64,000 nt of DNA, taken from NCBI RefSeq assembly GCF_004152865.1, contig NZ_SEOO01000008.1:1-64000 (forward strand). The letters are read 5' to 3'. Position numbers and translations under genes: made by a program. This document shows, one piece after another, positions 55,387 to 64,000 of the stretch. This DNA comes from Sphingobium cupriresistens. Lineage in GTDB: Bacteria > Pseudomonadota > Alphaproteobacteria > Sphingomonadales > Sphingomonadaceae. Each line of letters opens with the position of its first letter. The first letter of the stretch is position 1. A model generated the notes under the pieces. The model had not been told where the DNA came from and did no database searches. It saw only the letters and a list, made by a program, of their open reading frames with translations.

Positions 55387-56013
55387 TTGCGTCTTCTGGT
55401 GATCGACACCGCCACCCAGGCCCTGTCCGTCGCGCTATTGGAGGACGGGGCGCCGATCGGTCGGTTCCACGAAGTCGTCGGACGCGGTCATGCCGAAGCG
55501 CTCTTGCCCGCGATCGCCGCATTGCCCGATGGGGGACGCGCCGACGCGATTGTCGTGGATGTGGGACCGGGCAGCTTCACCGGGGTGCGGATCGGCATTG
55601 CCGCCGCCCGTGCGCTGGCCCTGGCCTGGAATATCCCGCTGCATGGCTATAGCGCGCCGTCGCTGATCGCGGCGAAGGCGGCGCAGAATCATGATGGCGG
55701 CCCGGTCGCCATCACTATAACCGGGGGGCATGGCGAACTGTTCTGGCAATGCTTCACCGCCGACGGAATGACCGCAACAACCGCGATCGCCTCCACGCCG
55801 ATTGCGGAACTGGCCCAATTGCTGGACGCGCCGATCCTCTATGGCGCCGGCGCCGAAGCGCTGGTGACCGCGCGCGGCAGCGGCGCGGCGATCACTCTCT
55901 ATCCCGACGCGACCGACTATCCGCTGATCGCCGGGCTTGCGGCGCTGCCTCCCAGCCCGATCTATGGCCGTGGCGCGGACGCGATGACCATGGCGGAGCG
56001 CGCCGCATCATGA
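55387..56013 (+). CDS. tsaB: TsaB, tRNA t6A modification protein
   Basis: A 208-residue ASKHA-fold protein of the TsaBDE complex that makes t6A37 on ANN-decoding tRNAs. LLVIDTATQALSVALLEDG and VVDVGPGSFTGVRIGIAAARALA are diagnostic. It starts with TTG at 55387, supported by GAGGGGG upstream; a longer reading begins at TTG 55360 or ATG 55369. It overlaps rimI by 4 bp. Confidence 0.9.
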   Translation: MRLLVIDTATQALSVALLEDGAPIGRFHEVVGRGHAEALLPAIAALPDGGRADAIVVDVGPGSFTGVRIGIAAARALALAWNIPLHGYSAPSLIAAKAAQNHDGGPVAITITGGHGELFWQCFTADGMTATTAIASTPIAELAQLLDAPILYGAGAEALVTARGSGAAITLYPDATDYPLIAGLAALPPSPIYGRGADAMTMAERAAS

Positions 56014-56489
56014 TCCCCGACCTGCATATGAGCGTCTATGACGAAGGCGAACGTAATGCGCTGGGCGATGCGATGGACGTCATGGCCCGCGCGTTCGATC
56101 CCGTGTTCGGCGAGGCCTGGACGTTGCCCCAACTGGCCGGGGTAATGATGATGCCTGGCACCTGGCTGACGATCGCCCGTCTGGATGCCGCGCCGCTGGG
56201 CTTCGCGCTGGTGCGGTCGGTGCTGGACGAGTGCGAATTATTGTTGCTGGCGGTCGACCCGATCTGGCGCGGGCGGGGCATTGGCGAGACATTGTTGCGC
56301 CACAGCCTGCGCACCGCGCGGCAGCGGGGCATCACTTCTATGAACCTGGAAGTGCGCTCCACGAATAAGGCGATCAAACTATACGAGAAAACCGGGTTCG
56401 AATATGTACATCGGCGCCCCGGTTACTATCGCGGTAATGATGGTCAACTTCATGATGCGCTAAGCTTTCGCATCGACATGCTGGCATGA
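56010..56489 (+). CDS. rimI: RimI-like N-acetyltransferase
   Basis: A 159-residue GNAT enzyme. The acetyl-CoA site is VDPIWRGRGIGETLLRHSL and the C-terminal FEYVHRRPGYYRG is typical of RimI, which acetylates ribosomal protein S18 or other N-termini. Its ATG overlaps the tsaB stop (ATGA), a conserved pairing. Confidence 0.9.
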   Translation: MIPDLHMSVYDEGERNALGDAMDVMARAFDPVFGEAWTLPQLAGVMMMPGTWLTIARLDAAPLGFALVRSVLDECELLLLAVDPIWRGRGIGETLLRHSLRTARQRGITSMNLEVRSTNKAIKLYEKTGFEYVHRRPGYYRGNDGQLHDALSFRIDMLA

Positions 56490-56601
56490 CCCAATAGGGT
56501 CTTGCGAAATCGTCCGGCAAGGTCTAGCGACCATATACCGCTCCTGAAACGAAATCCTTGGGCGGGTCGCACAACAATATAGCCTTGTAGGAAACAGGAA
56601 A

Positions 56602-57033
56602 ATGGAAATCGAATCGGCCCAGAGCGAGTTGCTCATTACTTTGACTTCGGACATTGTGGCTGCCCATGTTTCGAACAACAGCGTCGCCGTCTCTGACGTG
56701 TCTACGCTGATCCAGAATGTTCATGCTGCGCTGTCGGGCCTGAGCCAGCCTGCGCCCACGCCTGAAGTCAAGCCGGAGCCGGCCGTTTCGGTCCGTTCGT
56801 CGATCAAGCCGGACTATATTATCTGTCTGGAAGACGGCAAGAAGCTGAAGATGCTCAAGCGCCACCTGATGACCCATTATCAGATGACGCCGGACGACTA
56901 TCGCGCCAAGTGGGGCCTGCCCGCCGATTATCCGATGGTCGCCCCCAATTATGCCGAACAGCGCCGCAATCTTGCGAAGAAGATCGGCCTGGGCACCAAG
57001 CGCCGCCGGACGACCGCCGCGCGCGGCAAGTAA
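56602..57033 (+). CDS. Ros/MucR family zinc-finger regulator
   Basis: A 143-residue regulator. The Ros-type zinc finger is in ICLEDGKKLKMLKRHLMTHY (one Cys, Asp, two His), followed by MTPDDYRAKWGLP and a basic tail. MucR/Ros proteins in alphaproteobacteria bind AT-rich sites and control exopolysaccharide and cell-cycle genes. Between rimI and fur; own promoter in the 112-bp AT-richer gap. Confidence 0.92.
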   Translation: MEIESAQSELLITLTSDIVAAHVSNNSVAVSDVSTLIQNVHAALSGLSQPAPTPEVKPEPAVSVRSSIKPDYIICLEDGKKLKMLKRHLMTHYQMTPDDYRAKWGLPADYPMVAPNYAEQRRNLAKKIGLGTKRRRTTAARGK

Positions 57034-57073
57034 TTCGTCTGGCTGATCCGTCAGCCTTATCGAAAAGCCGTCG

Positions 57074-57108
57074 AGGAAAGGGGCGCGTCGCCGACGCGCC
57101 CCTTTCCT
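57074..57108 (+). terminator. Terminator after the MucR gene
   Basis: Long near-perfect palindrome AGGAAAGGGGCGCGTCG / CGACGCGCCCCTTTCCT with a tiny loop; only a short T-run, so perhaps a strong but partial terminator. Confidence 0.7.
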
Positions 57109-57178
57109 GCATATGGAAAAGTCGCTAGGCTTGACCCAACCTGTCGTACCAAGCCATCAAGCCATTAAGCGAGCCTGC

Positions 57179-57601
57179 ATGAACCGCAAAATCGATGTCG
57201 AAGCCCTGTGCCATGAAAAGGGACTGCGGATCACCGAACAGCGCCGGGTTATCGCCCAGGTGCTGAGCGATGCCACCGACCATCCCGATGTCGAGGAACT
57301 GCACCGCCGTTCCGCGGCGATCGATCCGGGCATCTCCATCGCCACGGTATACCGCACCGTTCGCCTGTTCGAAGAAGCCGGCATCCTGGACCGACATGAT
57401 TTCGGCGATGGCCGCGCCCGGTACGAAGCCGCGCCGGAATCGCATCACGATCATCTGATCGACGTCGAGACGGGCAATGTCATCGAATTCGTCGATCCGG
57501 AACTGGAGCAGTTGCAGAAGCTGATCGCCGAGAAGCTGGGTTTCCGTCTGGTCGACCATCGCATGGAACTATACGGCGTCGCCCTCGACCGGAAGAACTG
57601 A
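57179..57601 (+). CDS. fur: Fur family regulator
   Basis: A 140-residue metalloregulator. Winged-helix part with ITEQRRVIAQVL and GISIATVYRTVRLFEEAGI, then the metal sites in SHHDHLIDVETGNVIEF. No Cys pairs for a structural zinc are present, consistent with alphaproteobacterial Fur/Mur. Iron or manganese specificity cannot be decided. ATG 57179 is chosen over 57113. Confidence 0.9.
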   Translation: MNRKIDVEALCHEKGLRITEQRRVIAQVLSDATDHPDVEELHRRSAAIDPGISIATVYRTVRLFEEAGILDRHDFGDGRARYEAAPESHHDHLIDVETGNVIEFVDPELEQLQKLIAEKLGFRLVDHRMELYGVALDRKN

Positions 57602-57605
57602 CCGG

Positions 57606-58376
57606 TTGAGCGGACTGCGCCAGACGATCCGCATAGTGGCATTGATCGCCAGCCTGCTCGCCTGCCTGATCCCGCATCTGCTCTGGCGCCTGGCGCGCCG
57701 CCCTTCGCCGTGGCCGCGCCGCTTCCTGGCGATGGCCGCGCGATCGGTCGGCGCGCGCGTGTGGAAGGACGGGAACCCCCATGACGGCGACATCTTCCTG
57801 CTCGCCAATCATGTCAGTTGGCTCGACATATTGGCGCTGGCCGGCGCGACCGGCGCAGCCTTCGTCGCGCATGACGGTATCGCCCGCTGGCCGGTGATCG
57901 GCTGGCTGGCGGCGCAGAACAACACGCTGTTCGTCGCGCGCGAGCGGCGCGGCGCGCTGTCGGGCCAGATCGATGCGTTGCGCACAGCGATGCTGGGGCA
58001 TCAGCCTGTGGCGCTCTTTCCCGAAGGCACGACGAGCGACGGCAGCGGCCTGCTGCCGTTCAAGCCGGCCTTGCTGGCCGTGTTGCTGCCCCCCCCGCGC
58101 GCAGTGATGATCCAGCCGGTGCACATCGATTATGGCGCGGCGACGGCGGAGATCGCCTGGCATGGCGAAGAACCGGCCGGGACAAATGCCATGCGCATAT
58201 TGGGACGCAAGGGGACGCTGCCAGTCACGCTGCGCTTCCTGGAGCCTTTCGATCCCGCCGGATGCGCAGACCGGAAGGTCATCGCGGCAATGGCGCGCGA
58301 GCGGATCGCGCGCAGTATCGTCCAAAATGCGCGAGCGCATCAGCGCCCTTCCGCTTCGCCCCTGCCCCCTGTATAG
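57606..58376 (+). CDS. plsC: 1-acyl-glycerol-3-phosphate acyltransferase, PlsC-like
   Basis: A 256-residue acyltransferase for phospholipid synthesis. One N-terminal membrane helix (about 8-25), the HX4D motif NHVSWLDIL and FPEGTTSDGSGLLPFKPAL follow. It starts with TTG at 57606, 5 bp after the fur stop, so it is probably coupled. Confidence 0.85.
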   Translation: MSGLRQTIRIVALIASLLACLIPHLLWRLARRPSPWPRRFLAMAARSVGARVWKDGNPHDGDIFLLANHVSWLDILALAGATGAAFVAHDGIARWPVIGWLAAQNNTLFVARERRGALSGQIDALRTAMLGHQPVALFPEGTTSDGSGLLPFKPALLAVLLPPPRAVMIQPVHIDYGAATAEIAWHGEEPAGTNAMRILGRKGTLPVTLRFLEPFDPAGCADRKVIAAMARERIARSIVQNARAHQRPSASPLPPV

Positions 58377-58381
58377 CGGTT

Positions 58382-59749
58382 ATGATGAATCGTAACGACG
58401 CCCCTCCAAAACTCGCCAAGACCGTTCCAGCGACTTTCCACGTCAAATCCTTCGGCTGCCAGATGAACGTCTATGATGGCGAGCGCATGGCCGAAATGCT
58501 GGGTACCCGCGGCATGACCGCCGCGGCGGAGGGGGCGGACGCCGATCTGGTCATCCTCAACACCTGCCACATCCGCGAAAAGGCGGTGGACAAGGTCTAT
58601 TCCGATATCGGCCGCATGGTGCGTGAGGATGGCAGCCGCCCGATGATCGCCGTCGCCGGTTGCGTTGCGCAAGCCGAGGGTGGGGAAATCCAGCGCCGCG
58701 CGCGCACCGTCGACATCGTCGTCGGCCCGCAAGCCTATCACCGCCTGCCCGACCTGATCGACAAGGTCGGTCGCGGCGAGGCGGCGGTCGATACCGACAT
58801 GCCGCTGGCGTCCAAATTCGGCGCCCTGCCCGCCCGCACCAAACAGGTCCGGCCGACCGCGTTCCTGACGATCATGGAAGGGTGCGACAAATTCTGCACC
58901 TATTGCGTCGTGCCCTATACCCGCGGCGCGGAAATCAGCCGGTCCTGGGATGCCATCTTGGACGAGGCCAAGGCGCTGGTCGATGGCGGCGTGCGCGAAA
59001 TCACGCTGCTGGGCCAGAATGTGAACGCCTGGACCGGGGAGGACGACAAGGGGCGGATGCAGGGCATGGATGGGCTGGTCCGCGCGCTGGCGACGATTGG
59101 CGACCTGAAACGTATCCGTTACACCACCAGCCATCCCAACGACATGAGCGACGGCCTGATCGCCGCGCATGGCGAGGTGGAAAAGCTGATGCCCTTCCTC
59201 CATCTGCCGGTGCAGTCGGGCAATGACCATATCCTCAAGGCAATGAACCGCAGCCATAGCGTAGACAGCTATTTGCGCATCATCGATCGCGTGCGGGCGG
59301 TGCGGCCCGACATCGCCGTGTCGGGCGACTTCATCGTCGGTTTCCCCGGTGAAACCGACGCCGAGTTCGAGGACACGCTCAGGATCGTGGATCAAGTGCG
59401 CTACGCCCAATGCTACAGCTTCAAATATAGCCCGCGGCCCGGCACGCCCGCCGCCGACATGGATCATCAGATATCCGCGGCGGTGATGGACGAGCGGCTC
59501 GCGCGGTTGCAGGCGGTGATCAACCGGCATCAGGTGGATTTCAACACCGCCACGGTCGGTCGCAGCACCGAGATTTTGTTGGAGCGCAAGGGTCGCAACC
59601 CCGGCCAGTTGATCGGCAAAACGCCCTGGCTCCAGTCCGTCCATGTCACCGTGCCCGACCTTTCCATCGGCGACATGGTCGACGTCGACATCATCAGCGC
59701 CGGCCCGAATAGTCTGGCCGGCGAACCCAGCAGGAGGCAGGCCGCTTGA
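58382..59749 (+). CDS. miaB: MiaB, tRNA 2-methylthiotransferase
   Basis: A 455-residue radical SAM enzyme making ms2i6A37 in tRNA. The N-terminal cluster Cys are in SFGCQMN, LNTCHIREKA and VAGCVAQ. The radical SAM motif is CDKFCTYC, with a TRAM domain at the C-terminus (about 385-445). Two adjacent ATGs at 58382; a longer in-frame reading covers the end of plsC. Another tRNA-37 modification gene beside tsaB. Confidence 0.95.
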   Translation: MMNRNDAPPKLAKTVPATFHVKSFGCQMNVYDGERMAEMLGTRGMTAAAEGADADLVILNTCHIREKAVDKVYSDIGRMVREDGSRPMIAVAGCVAQAEGGEIQRRARTVDIVVGPQAYHRLPDLIDKVGRGEAAVDTDMPLASKFGALPARTKQVRPTAFLTIMEGCDKFCTYCVVPYTRGAEISRSWDAILDEAKALVDGGVREITLLGQNVNAWTGEDDKGRMQGMDGLVRALATIGDLKRIRYTTSHPNDMSDGLIAAHGEVEKLMPFLHLPVQSGNDHILKAMNRSHSVDSYLRIIDRVRAVRPDIAVSGDFIVGFPGETDAEFEDTLRIVDQVRYAQCYSFKYSPRPGTPAADMDHQISAAVMDERLARLQAVINRHQVDFNTATVGRSTEILLERKGRNPGQLIGKTPWLQSVHVTVPDLSIGDMVDVDIISAGPNSLAGEPSRRQAA

Positions 59750-59870
59750 ACCAAAAAACCGTCGTTCCGGCATATGCAGGAACCCCTCTCCGCCCGTGTC
59801 CACCCGGATCGAACGGCGGAAGATGGATACTCGCGTTAGCGAGCATGACGGATGGGAAAAGGGGCTGACC
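59750..59870. repeat. Intergenic dispersed-repeat-like sequence
   Basis: The gap between miaB and phoH holds an imperfect palindrome GTTCCGGCATATGCAGGAAC (59763-59782) and the words GAAGATGGATAC, TCGCGTTAGCGA (59832-59843). These resemble dispersed intergenic repeats in this group. The region can be read in frame as a phoH extension but is unlikely to be translated. Confidence 0.45.
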
Positions 59871-60875
59871 ATGGGTAAGAAACCGAACCAACATCATCGC
59901 GAGCCCATCGCCGAAAAAGCGCGGCTGGAAGTCACTTTCGAAAAGCCGCATCTGCTCGGCACCTTGTTCGGTCAATATGACCGCAATCTGGTGGCGATCG
60001 AAAACCGGCTGGGCGTCTATATCGCCGCGCGCGGCAACAAGTTGCAGATCGAGGGCGAGGCCGAAGCCGCCGCCCGCGCCCGCGACGTGATGACGGGCCT
60101 CTACAATCGCATTGTCGCTGGTCAGGAAATCGACACAGGCGCGGTCGAAGCGGTGATCGCCATGTCGTCCGAACCCACGCTGGACGGCATCATCCGTACC
60201 GACGTCGCCGAACCGCCCAAGGTGATGATCCGCACGCGCAAGAAGACGATCGTGCCGCGCAGCGCGACGCAGGTCACCTATATGGAGGCGCTCAATCGCA
60301 ACGACATCATCTTCGCGCTTGGCCCGGCAGGCACCGGCAAGACCTATCTGGCGGTGGCGCAGGCGGTCAGCCAGCTTATCACCGGCAGCGTCGATCGGCT
60401 GATTCTGTCGCGTCCCGCGGTGGAAGCGGGCGAGAAACTGGGCTTCCTGCCCGGCGACATGAAGGAGAAGGTCGATCCCTATCTCCGCCCGATCTATGAC
60501 GCGCTACACGACACGCTGCCGGCCGAGCAGGTCGAACGGCGGATCGCGAGCGGTGAGATTGAGATCGCGCCGCTGGCCTTCATGCGCGGGCGGACGTTGG
60601 CCAACGCCTTCATCGTGCTGGACGAGGCGCAGAACACCACCATCGCCCAGATGAAGATGTTCCTGACCCGCTTTGGCGAGGGCAGCCGCATGGTGATCTG
60701 CGGCGATCCAAAGCAGGTCGACCTGCCGCAGCCGGGCACGTCGGGCCTGGCGGACGCGGTCGCGCGGTTGCAGGGCGTCGAGGGGATCGCCATGGTGCCG
60801 TTCGGCATTTCCGACGTCGTGCGGCATCCGGTGGTCGGCCGCATCGTAGAGGCCTATGAGGGGCCGGATGCGTAA
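59871..60875 (+). CDS. phoH: PhoH-like ATPase
   Basis: A 334-residue P-loop protein. Walker A is FALGPAGTGKTYLAVAQ, Walker B is FIVLDEAQNTT, with GLLPGDMKEK-type residues as GFLPGDMKEKVDPYL. The N-terminal KH-like part suggests RNA binding. PhoH usually accompanies YbeY in RNA/ribosome maturation. ATG 59871 has AAAAGGGG upstream. Confidence 0.93.
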   Translation: MGKKPNQHHREPIAEKARLEVTFEKPHLLGTLFGQYDRNLVAIENRLGVYIAARGNKLQIEGEAEAAARARDVMTGLYNRIVAGQEIDTGAVEAVIAMSSEPTLDGIIRTDVAEPPKVMIRTRKKTIVPRSATQVTYMEALNRNDIIFALGPAGTGKTYLAVAQAVSQLITGSVDRLILSRPAVEAGEKLGFLPGDMKEKVDPYLRPIYDALHDTLPAEQVERRIASGEIEIAPLAFMRGRTLANAFIVLDEAQNTTIAQMKMFLTRFGEGSRMVICGDPKQVDLPQPGTSGLADAVARLQGVEGIAMVPFGISDVVRHPVVGRIVEAYEGPDA

Positions 60876-60885
60876 TAGAATAGAA

Positions 60886-60920
60886 CCGTTCGCACTGAGC
60901 GAAGTCGAAGTGCGAACGGG
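60886..60920. repeat. Palindromic intergenic repeat, variant
   Basis: CCGTTCGCACTGAGCGAAGTCGAAGTGCGAACGG is an inverted repeat with CGTTCGCACT/AGTGCGAACG arms around the GAGCGAAGTCGA core shared with 9547-9622. Confidence 0.65.
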
Positions 60921-60937
60921 GTCGAGGAATTGTTTGC

Positions 60938-61450
60938 ATGATTGAAGTCGCCGTCCTGCATGAAGAGGGCTGGCCCGGTGTCGATTGGGACTATCTGGCC
61001 CAACGCGCCGTGGCCGCCGCCATCGCGCACAGCCCCTATGCCGCCTTCGCCAGCGACGAGGCGCTTTATGAAATCGCGGTTAAGCTGACCAGCGACGAAG
61101 AGGTGCATCAGCTCAACCGCGCCTATCGCGATAAGGACAAGCCGACCAATGTCCTGTCTTTTCCGATGGTGCAGGACGACCTGCTGGAGGTAACCGCCAA
61201 TACCGACGATGGCGAAGTGCTGCTGGGCGATATCGTACTGGCCGAAGGGGTCTGCATCGCCGAAGCGTCGGAAAAAGGCATATCGGTGGCCGATCATGCC
61301 ACGCATCTGATCGTCCATGGGACTTTTCATTTGCTTGGATATGACCATATGGACGACAATGAGGCCGAAGCAATGGAAGCGCTGGAGATTGCAGCGCTTG
61401 TCAGTATGGGCCTTGCCGATCCCTATGGGGACCGAACAACTGGGGAATAA
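60938..61450 (+). CDS. ybeY: YbeY endoribonuclease
   Basis: A 170-residue metal-dependent RNase for rRNA maturation and ribosome quality control. The zinc motif HGTFHLLGYDHMDD is intact and NVLSFPMV precedes it. In the conserved order phoH-ybeY-corC, with a palindromic repeat before it. Confidence 0.95.
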   Translation: MIEVAVLHEEGWPGVDWDYLAQRAVAAAIAHSPYAAFASDEALYEIAVKLTSDEEVHQLNRAYRDKDKPTNVLSFPMVQDDLLEVTANTDDGEVLLGDIVLAEGVCIAEASEKGISVADHATHLIVHGTFHLLGYDHMDDNEAEAMEALEIAALVSMGLADPYGDRTTGE

Positions 61451-61458
61451 AGACTATC

Positions 61459-62400
61459 ATGGCAGACGGCAGTCCGAAGGACGGCACCGCTTCGAAAGAA
61501 GGGGACAGTAGCAACGAGGGCGGATTATGGAGCGGCATCAAGTCGCTCCTGTTCGGCGAGGGTGAGGAAACCAGTCTCCGCAAGGAGTTGGAAGAGGCGC
61601 TCGACGAATATGACGAGGACGAGCAGGACGAGAATAGCGCCGCGCCGGCCAAGGGCGACCTGTCGGCGATCGAGCGCCAGATGGTGCGCAACCTGCTCCA
61701 TTTTTCCGAACATACTGTCGACGATGTCGCCGTGCCGCGCGCGGACATCGTGGCGATCGAGGAGAAAGCCAGCTTCGCCGAGCTTGCCGCGCTGTTTGCC
61801 GAGGCGGGACATAGCCGCGTGCCGGTCTATCGCGGGACGCTCGACACCATCGTCGGCATGATCCACATTCGCGACGCTTTCGCGATTCTGGCCGGCAAGT
61901 CGCCCGTCCCGCAGACGCTGGAACCGCTGATACGCCAGCCGCTCTATGTGCCGGAAAGCATGGGCGCGCTCGACCTGCTCGCCGAAATGCGCGCCAAGCG
62001 GACCCATCTCGCCATCGTGCTGGACGAATATTCGGGCACCGAAGGCCTGTTGACATTCGAGGATCTGGTCGAGGAAATCGTCGGCGACGTCGAGGACGAG
62101 CATGACGATGCGCCCGAAGCGATGCTTGTGCCGCTGGACGGCGGCCTGTGGGAAGCCGATGCGCGCGCCGAACTGGACGATGTCGCCGAGGAGATTGACG
62201 AGAGACTGGGCAACGTCGAGGAGGATGTCGATACGCTGGGTGGACTGGCCTTCGTCCTGGCCGGGCGCGTGCCGGAACCCGGCGAGATCATCGACCATGG
62301 GCCGAGCGGCTGGAAGCTGGAAATCGTCGCAAGCGACGGCCGCCGCGTGACCCGCTTGCGGCTGCATCCTCCAGTCGAGCGGGAAGAGGCGGAGGCGTAA
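61459..62400 (+). CDS. CorC/HlyC family CBS-domain protein
   Basis: A 313-residue cytoplasmic protein. Acidic N-terminus, then VDDVAVPRADIVAIEEKASFAELA (CBS1, about 90-150), LIRQPLYVPESMGALDLLAEM and the LAIVLDEYSGTEGLLTFEDLVEEIVGD segment (CBS2), and a C-terminal transporter-associated domain. Lacks the DUF21 membrane domain, so it is the soluble CorC type, linked to Mg/Co efflux. Confidence 0.92.
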   Translation: MADGSPKDGTASKEGDSSNEGGLWSGIKSLLFGEGEETSLRKELEEALDEYDEDEQDENSAAPAKGDLSAIERQMVRNLLHFSEHTVDDVAVPRADIVAIEEKASFAELAALFAEAGHSRVPVYRGTLDTIVGMIHIRDAFAILAGKSPVPQTLEPLIRQPLYVPESMGALDLLAEMRAKRTHLAIVLDEYSGTEGLLTFEDLVEEIVGDVEDEHDDAPEAMLVPLDGGLWEADARAELDDVAEEIDERLGNVEEDVDTLGGLAFVLAGRVPEPGEIIDHGPSGWKLEIVASDGRRVTRLRLHPPVEREEAEA

Positions 62401-62483
62401 AAGCCCTCCGCGTCACCATTATCTTGCCAGCAATAAAGGGTTACGGTCGCGAAATGTTAAGCTGCGCCGGATAGGGTGCGGCC

Positions 62484-63971
62484 ATGCGGAATGATCGGAG
62501 CAGATTTGCCGGCGCGACCAATAGCGACATGCTGTTAGCGGCGCCATGGACGATGATCGAAACGCTGCTGCTTACTGCCGTGTGCGTCGGCACCTTTTTC
62601 TTCGCCATCATCACGCCGCCCTTCCAGGCGCCGGATGAAAACCAGCATTATATGAAGGCGCTGGCGCTGGCGCGGGGGCATGTGCTGACCGAACAGCGCG
62701 GCGAGGCGATCGGCGTAGCGTTGCCGCGGGCGGCGCTGGATATCCATGCCGTGGATTTTCCGACCGATGTGCCGCCAGCGCCGCGACGCTTCGACCGGGC
62801 GCAGATCGTCGCCAGCGCGGCCGCCGACGCCGGCCGTCCGGGCGCTGCCTTCGCCGACTTCCCGAATGTCGCCAGCTACGCGCCGAGCCTCTATGCGCCG
62901 GGCGCGGTGGGGCTGACGCTGGGGCGGGCGCTGGACCTGCCCTGGATCGGCGCCTTCTATGTCGGGCGGCTGGTCAATGCGCTGACCGGGCTGGCGCTGC
63001 TGATCGCGGCGCTGCGTCTGCTGCCCTTCGGCCGCAACGCCTTGCTTGCCACCGCCTTGCTGCCGACCTTCGCCTATCAGACCGGATCGCTGTCACCCGA
63101 TGCGGTCATCAACGGTCTTGGCTTTCTGGGCCTGGCGCTGGCGCTGCGCACCGGGTTCATGGGCGGAGCGCATAGGCGATCGGCGGCTTTGCTGGTGACG
63201 GGGCCGCTGCTGGCGCTGTGCAAGGGTGTCTATCTGCCCATCATGGCGGCGGGGCTGCGTTGGCCGCAGGATCGCCGCGACCTGCGCGCCGGGCTAATTC
63301 TGGGGGCGATGGCACTGGGCGCGATCGTCTTTATCGGCTGGATGCACTATTCGGGCGGAAGCCAGGCGCTCTATCATATCCAGTCGCGCAAGACGGGCGA
63401 GACGATGATGACCGCGCCGTTGCGCGACCAGCTTGCCATCCTGCTGCATGACCCGGTCGGTTATGGGCGCATCCTCGTCAGCAGCGTGATTGAGCGCGCG
63501 CCGGTCTATGCGCTGCAAATCGTTGGGCGTTTCGGCTGGAACGCCATCCTTTTGCCGCTAGTCGCCTATCCGCTGGGGTTGCTGATGCTGGGCGCGGGCA
63601 TCGCCAATGGCAACGGTGCGCGCTTCGGCATCGGCCAGCGACTCTGGTGGCTGGCGGTGGCCGCGGGCGTCGCGCTGCTGATCGAAACGGCCATGTATCT
63701 GACCGGGACGCCGCTGGGCGCCGACTATATCCAGGGGACGCAGGGGCGCTATTTCCTGCCGCTGCTGCCGCTGGTGCTGATCGCCCTGTCGCCCGATGGC
63801 GTCGCGCGCGGTGCGCAACGGATATTCGCCGTCACGGCGATCATGCTATTGCTGATCGCCGCGGCGACGGCCTTCGACAGTTTCTGGGTGCATGGCTTCA
63901 TCACCAGCGACGGGATGCCGCCGCACAGCAGCATGGCCCGCGCCCTGCTGCTCCCCTCCCCGCGCTGGTAG
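62484..63971 (+). CDS. DUF2142 polytopic membrane protein
   Basis: A 495-residue protein with about 11 hydrophobic segments. The first periplasmic loop starts FQAPDENQHYMKALALARG, the acidic DE pattern of DUF2142, a GT-C-like family of probable glycosyltransferases. Occupies the slot after corC where lnt is often found. Terminates at 63971 just before the window edge. Confidence 0.8.
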   Translation: MRNDRSRFAGATNSDMLLAAPWTMIETLLLTAVCVGTFFFAIITPPFQAPDENQHYMKALALARGHVLTEQRGEAIGVALPRAALDIHAVDFPTDVPPAPRRFDRAQIVASAAADAGRPGAAFADFPNVASYAPSLYAPGAVGLTLGRALDLPWIGAFYVGRLVNALTGLALLIAALRLLPFGRNALLATALLPTFAYQTGSLSPDAVINGLGFLGLALALRTGFMGGAHRRSAALLVTGPLLALCKGVYLPIMAAGLRWPQDRRDLRAGLILGAMALGAIVFIGWMHYSGGSQALYHIQSRKTGETMMTAPLRDQLAILLHDPVGYGRILVSSVIERAPVYALQIVGRFGWNAILLPLVAYPLGLLMLGAGIANGNGARFGIGQRLWWLAVAAGVALLIETAMYLTGTPLGADYIQGTQGRYFLPLLPLVLIALSPDGVARGAQRIFAVTAIMLLLIAAATAFDSFWVHGFITSDGMPPHSSMARALLLPSPRW

Positions 63972-64000
63972 CCAGACGCGACATAAAGCGAGCCAGCCCA

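Overview
The window is GC-rich, densely coded alphaproteobacterial chromosome, most likely from a sphingomonad (Sphingobium/Sphingomonas type). The evidence is the ChpT phosphotransferase, a Ros/MucR zinc-finger regulator, a large TonB-dependent receptor, a NodT-type RND outer-membrane factor, an FkbM/GT4 glycan cluster, an entericidin-like lipoprotein, and the order tsaB-rimI-mucR-fur-plsC-miaB-phoH-ybeY-corC. This is a recognition-based assignment; no search was run. Nearly all of the window is ordinary core genome. I found no CRISPR array, prophage, toxin-antitoxin pair or clearly new defence system.

Layout. Positions 1-1667 are the right end of an integrated element: a broken helix-turn-helix remnant, a small ORF and a tyrosine integrase that stops 19 bp from the 3' end of tRNA-Val(CAC). 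From 1.7 to 4.3 kb come an entericidin-like lipoprotein and the HslVU protease. From 4.4 to 9.3 kb come an archaeal/eukaryote-like prolyl-tRNA synthetase and a polyhydroxyalkanoate locus (phaR, compact phaC, phaA). From 9.5 to 10.3 kb lies a decayed patch with palindromic repeats and an IS5-like transposase remnant. From 10.3 to 18.8 kb are cytochrome c, a CinA-like protein, map, glnB-glnA behind a sigma-54 promoter, nitronate monooxygenase, chpT, an M67 peptidase, rluD and rpoH. From 18.9 to 24.9 kb are a TetR-controlled MFS exporter with a GNAT gene, mtgA and a TonB-dependent receptor.

From 25 to 30 kb is the protein-quality block clpX, clpP, a GT2 gene and tig, followed by tRNA-Leu(TAG). 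From 30.5 to 32 kb is a FecI-like sigma factor with its FecR partner. From 32 to 37.8 kb is a tightly packed five-gene glycan operon read leftward (methyltransferase, flippase, GT4, FkbM methyltransferase, GT-C-like membrane protein). From 37.8 to 41.3 kb are a sirtuin, dapB, nth, a secreted small protein, tRNA-Arg(CCG) and ogt. From 41.3 to 47.8 kb is a complete RND efflux operon with a divergent TetR gene and a palindromic operator. From 47.8 to 54.6 kb are a GT4, a large M16 peptidase, rhlE and a flavin-type stress protein. From 54.7 to 62.4 kb is the conserved nfuA...corC run, ending with a DUF2142-like membrane protein at the place where lnt is often found.

Themes. Proteolysis and chaperone genes (hslVU, clpXP, tig) share the window with the heat-shock sigma factor rpoH, and hslV and clpP carry upstream sequences resembling the alphaproteobacterial heat-shock promoter. 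Divergent genes are packed very tightly: phaR and phaC share one CCATGG at their start codons, and the M67 peptidase and rluD starts are 17 bp apart. A family of short palindromic repeats recurs in at least four intergenic gaps.
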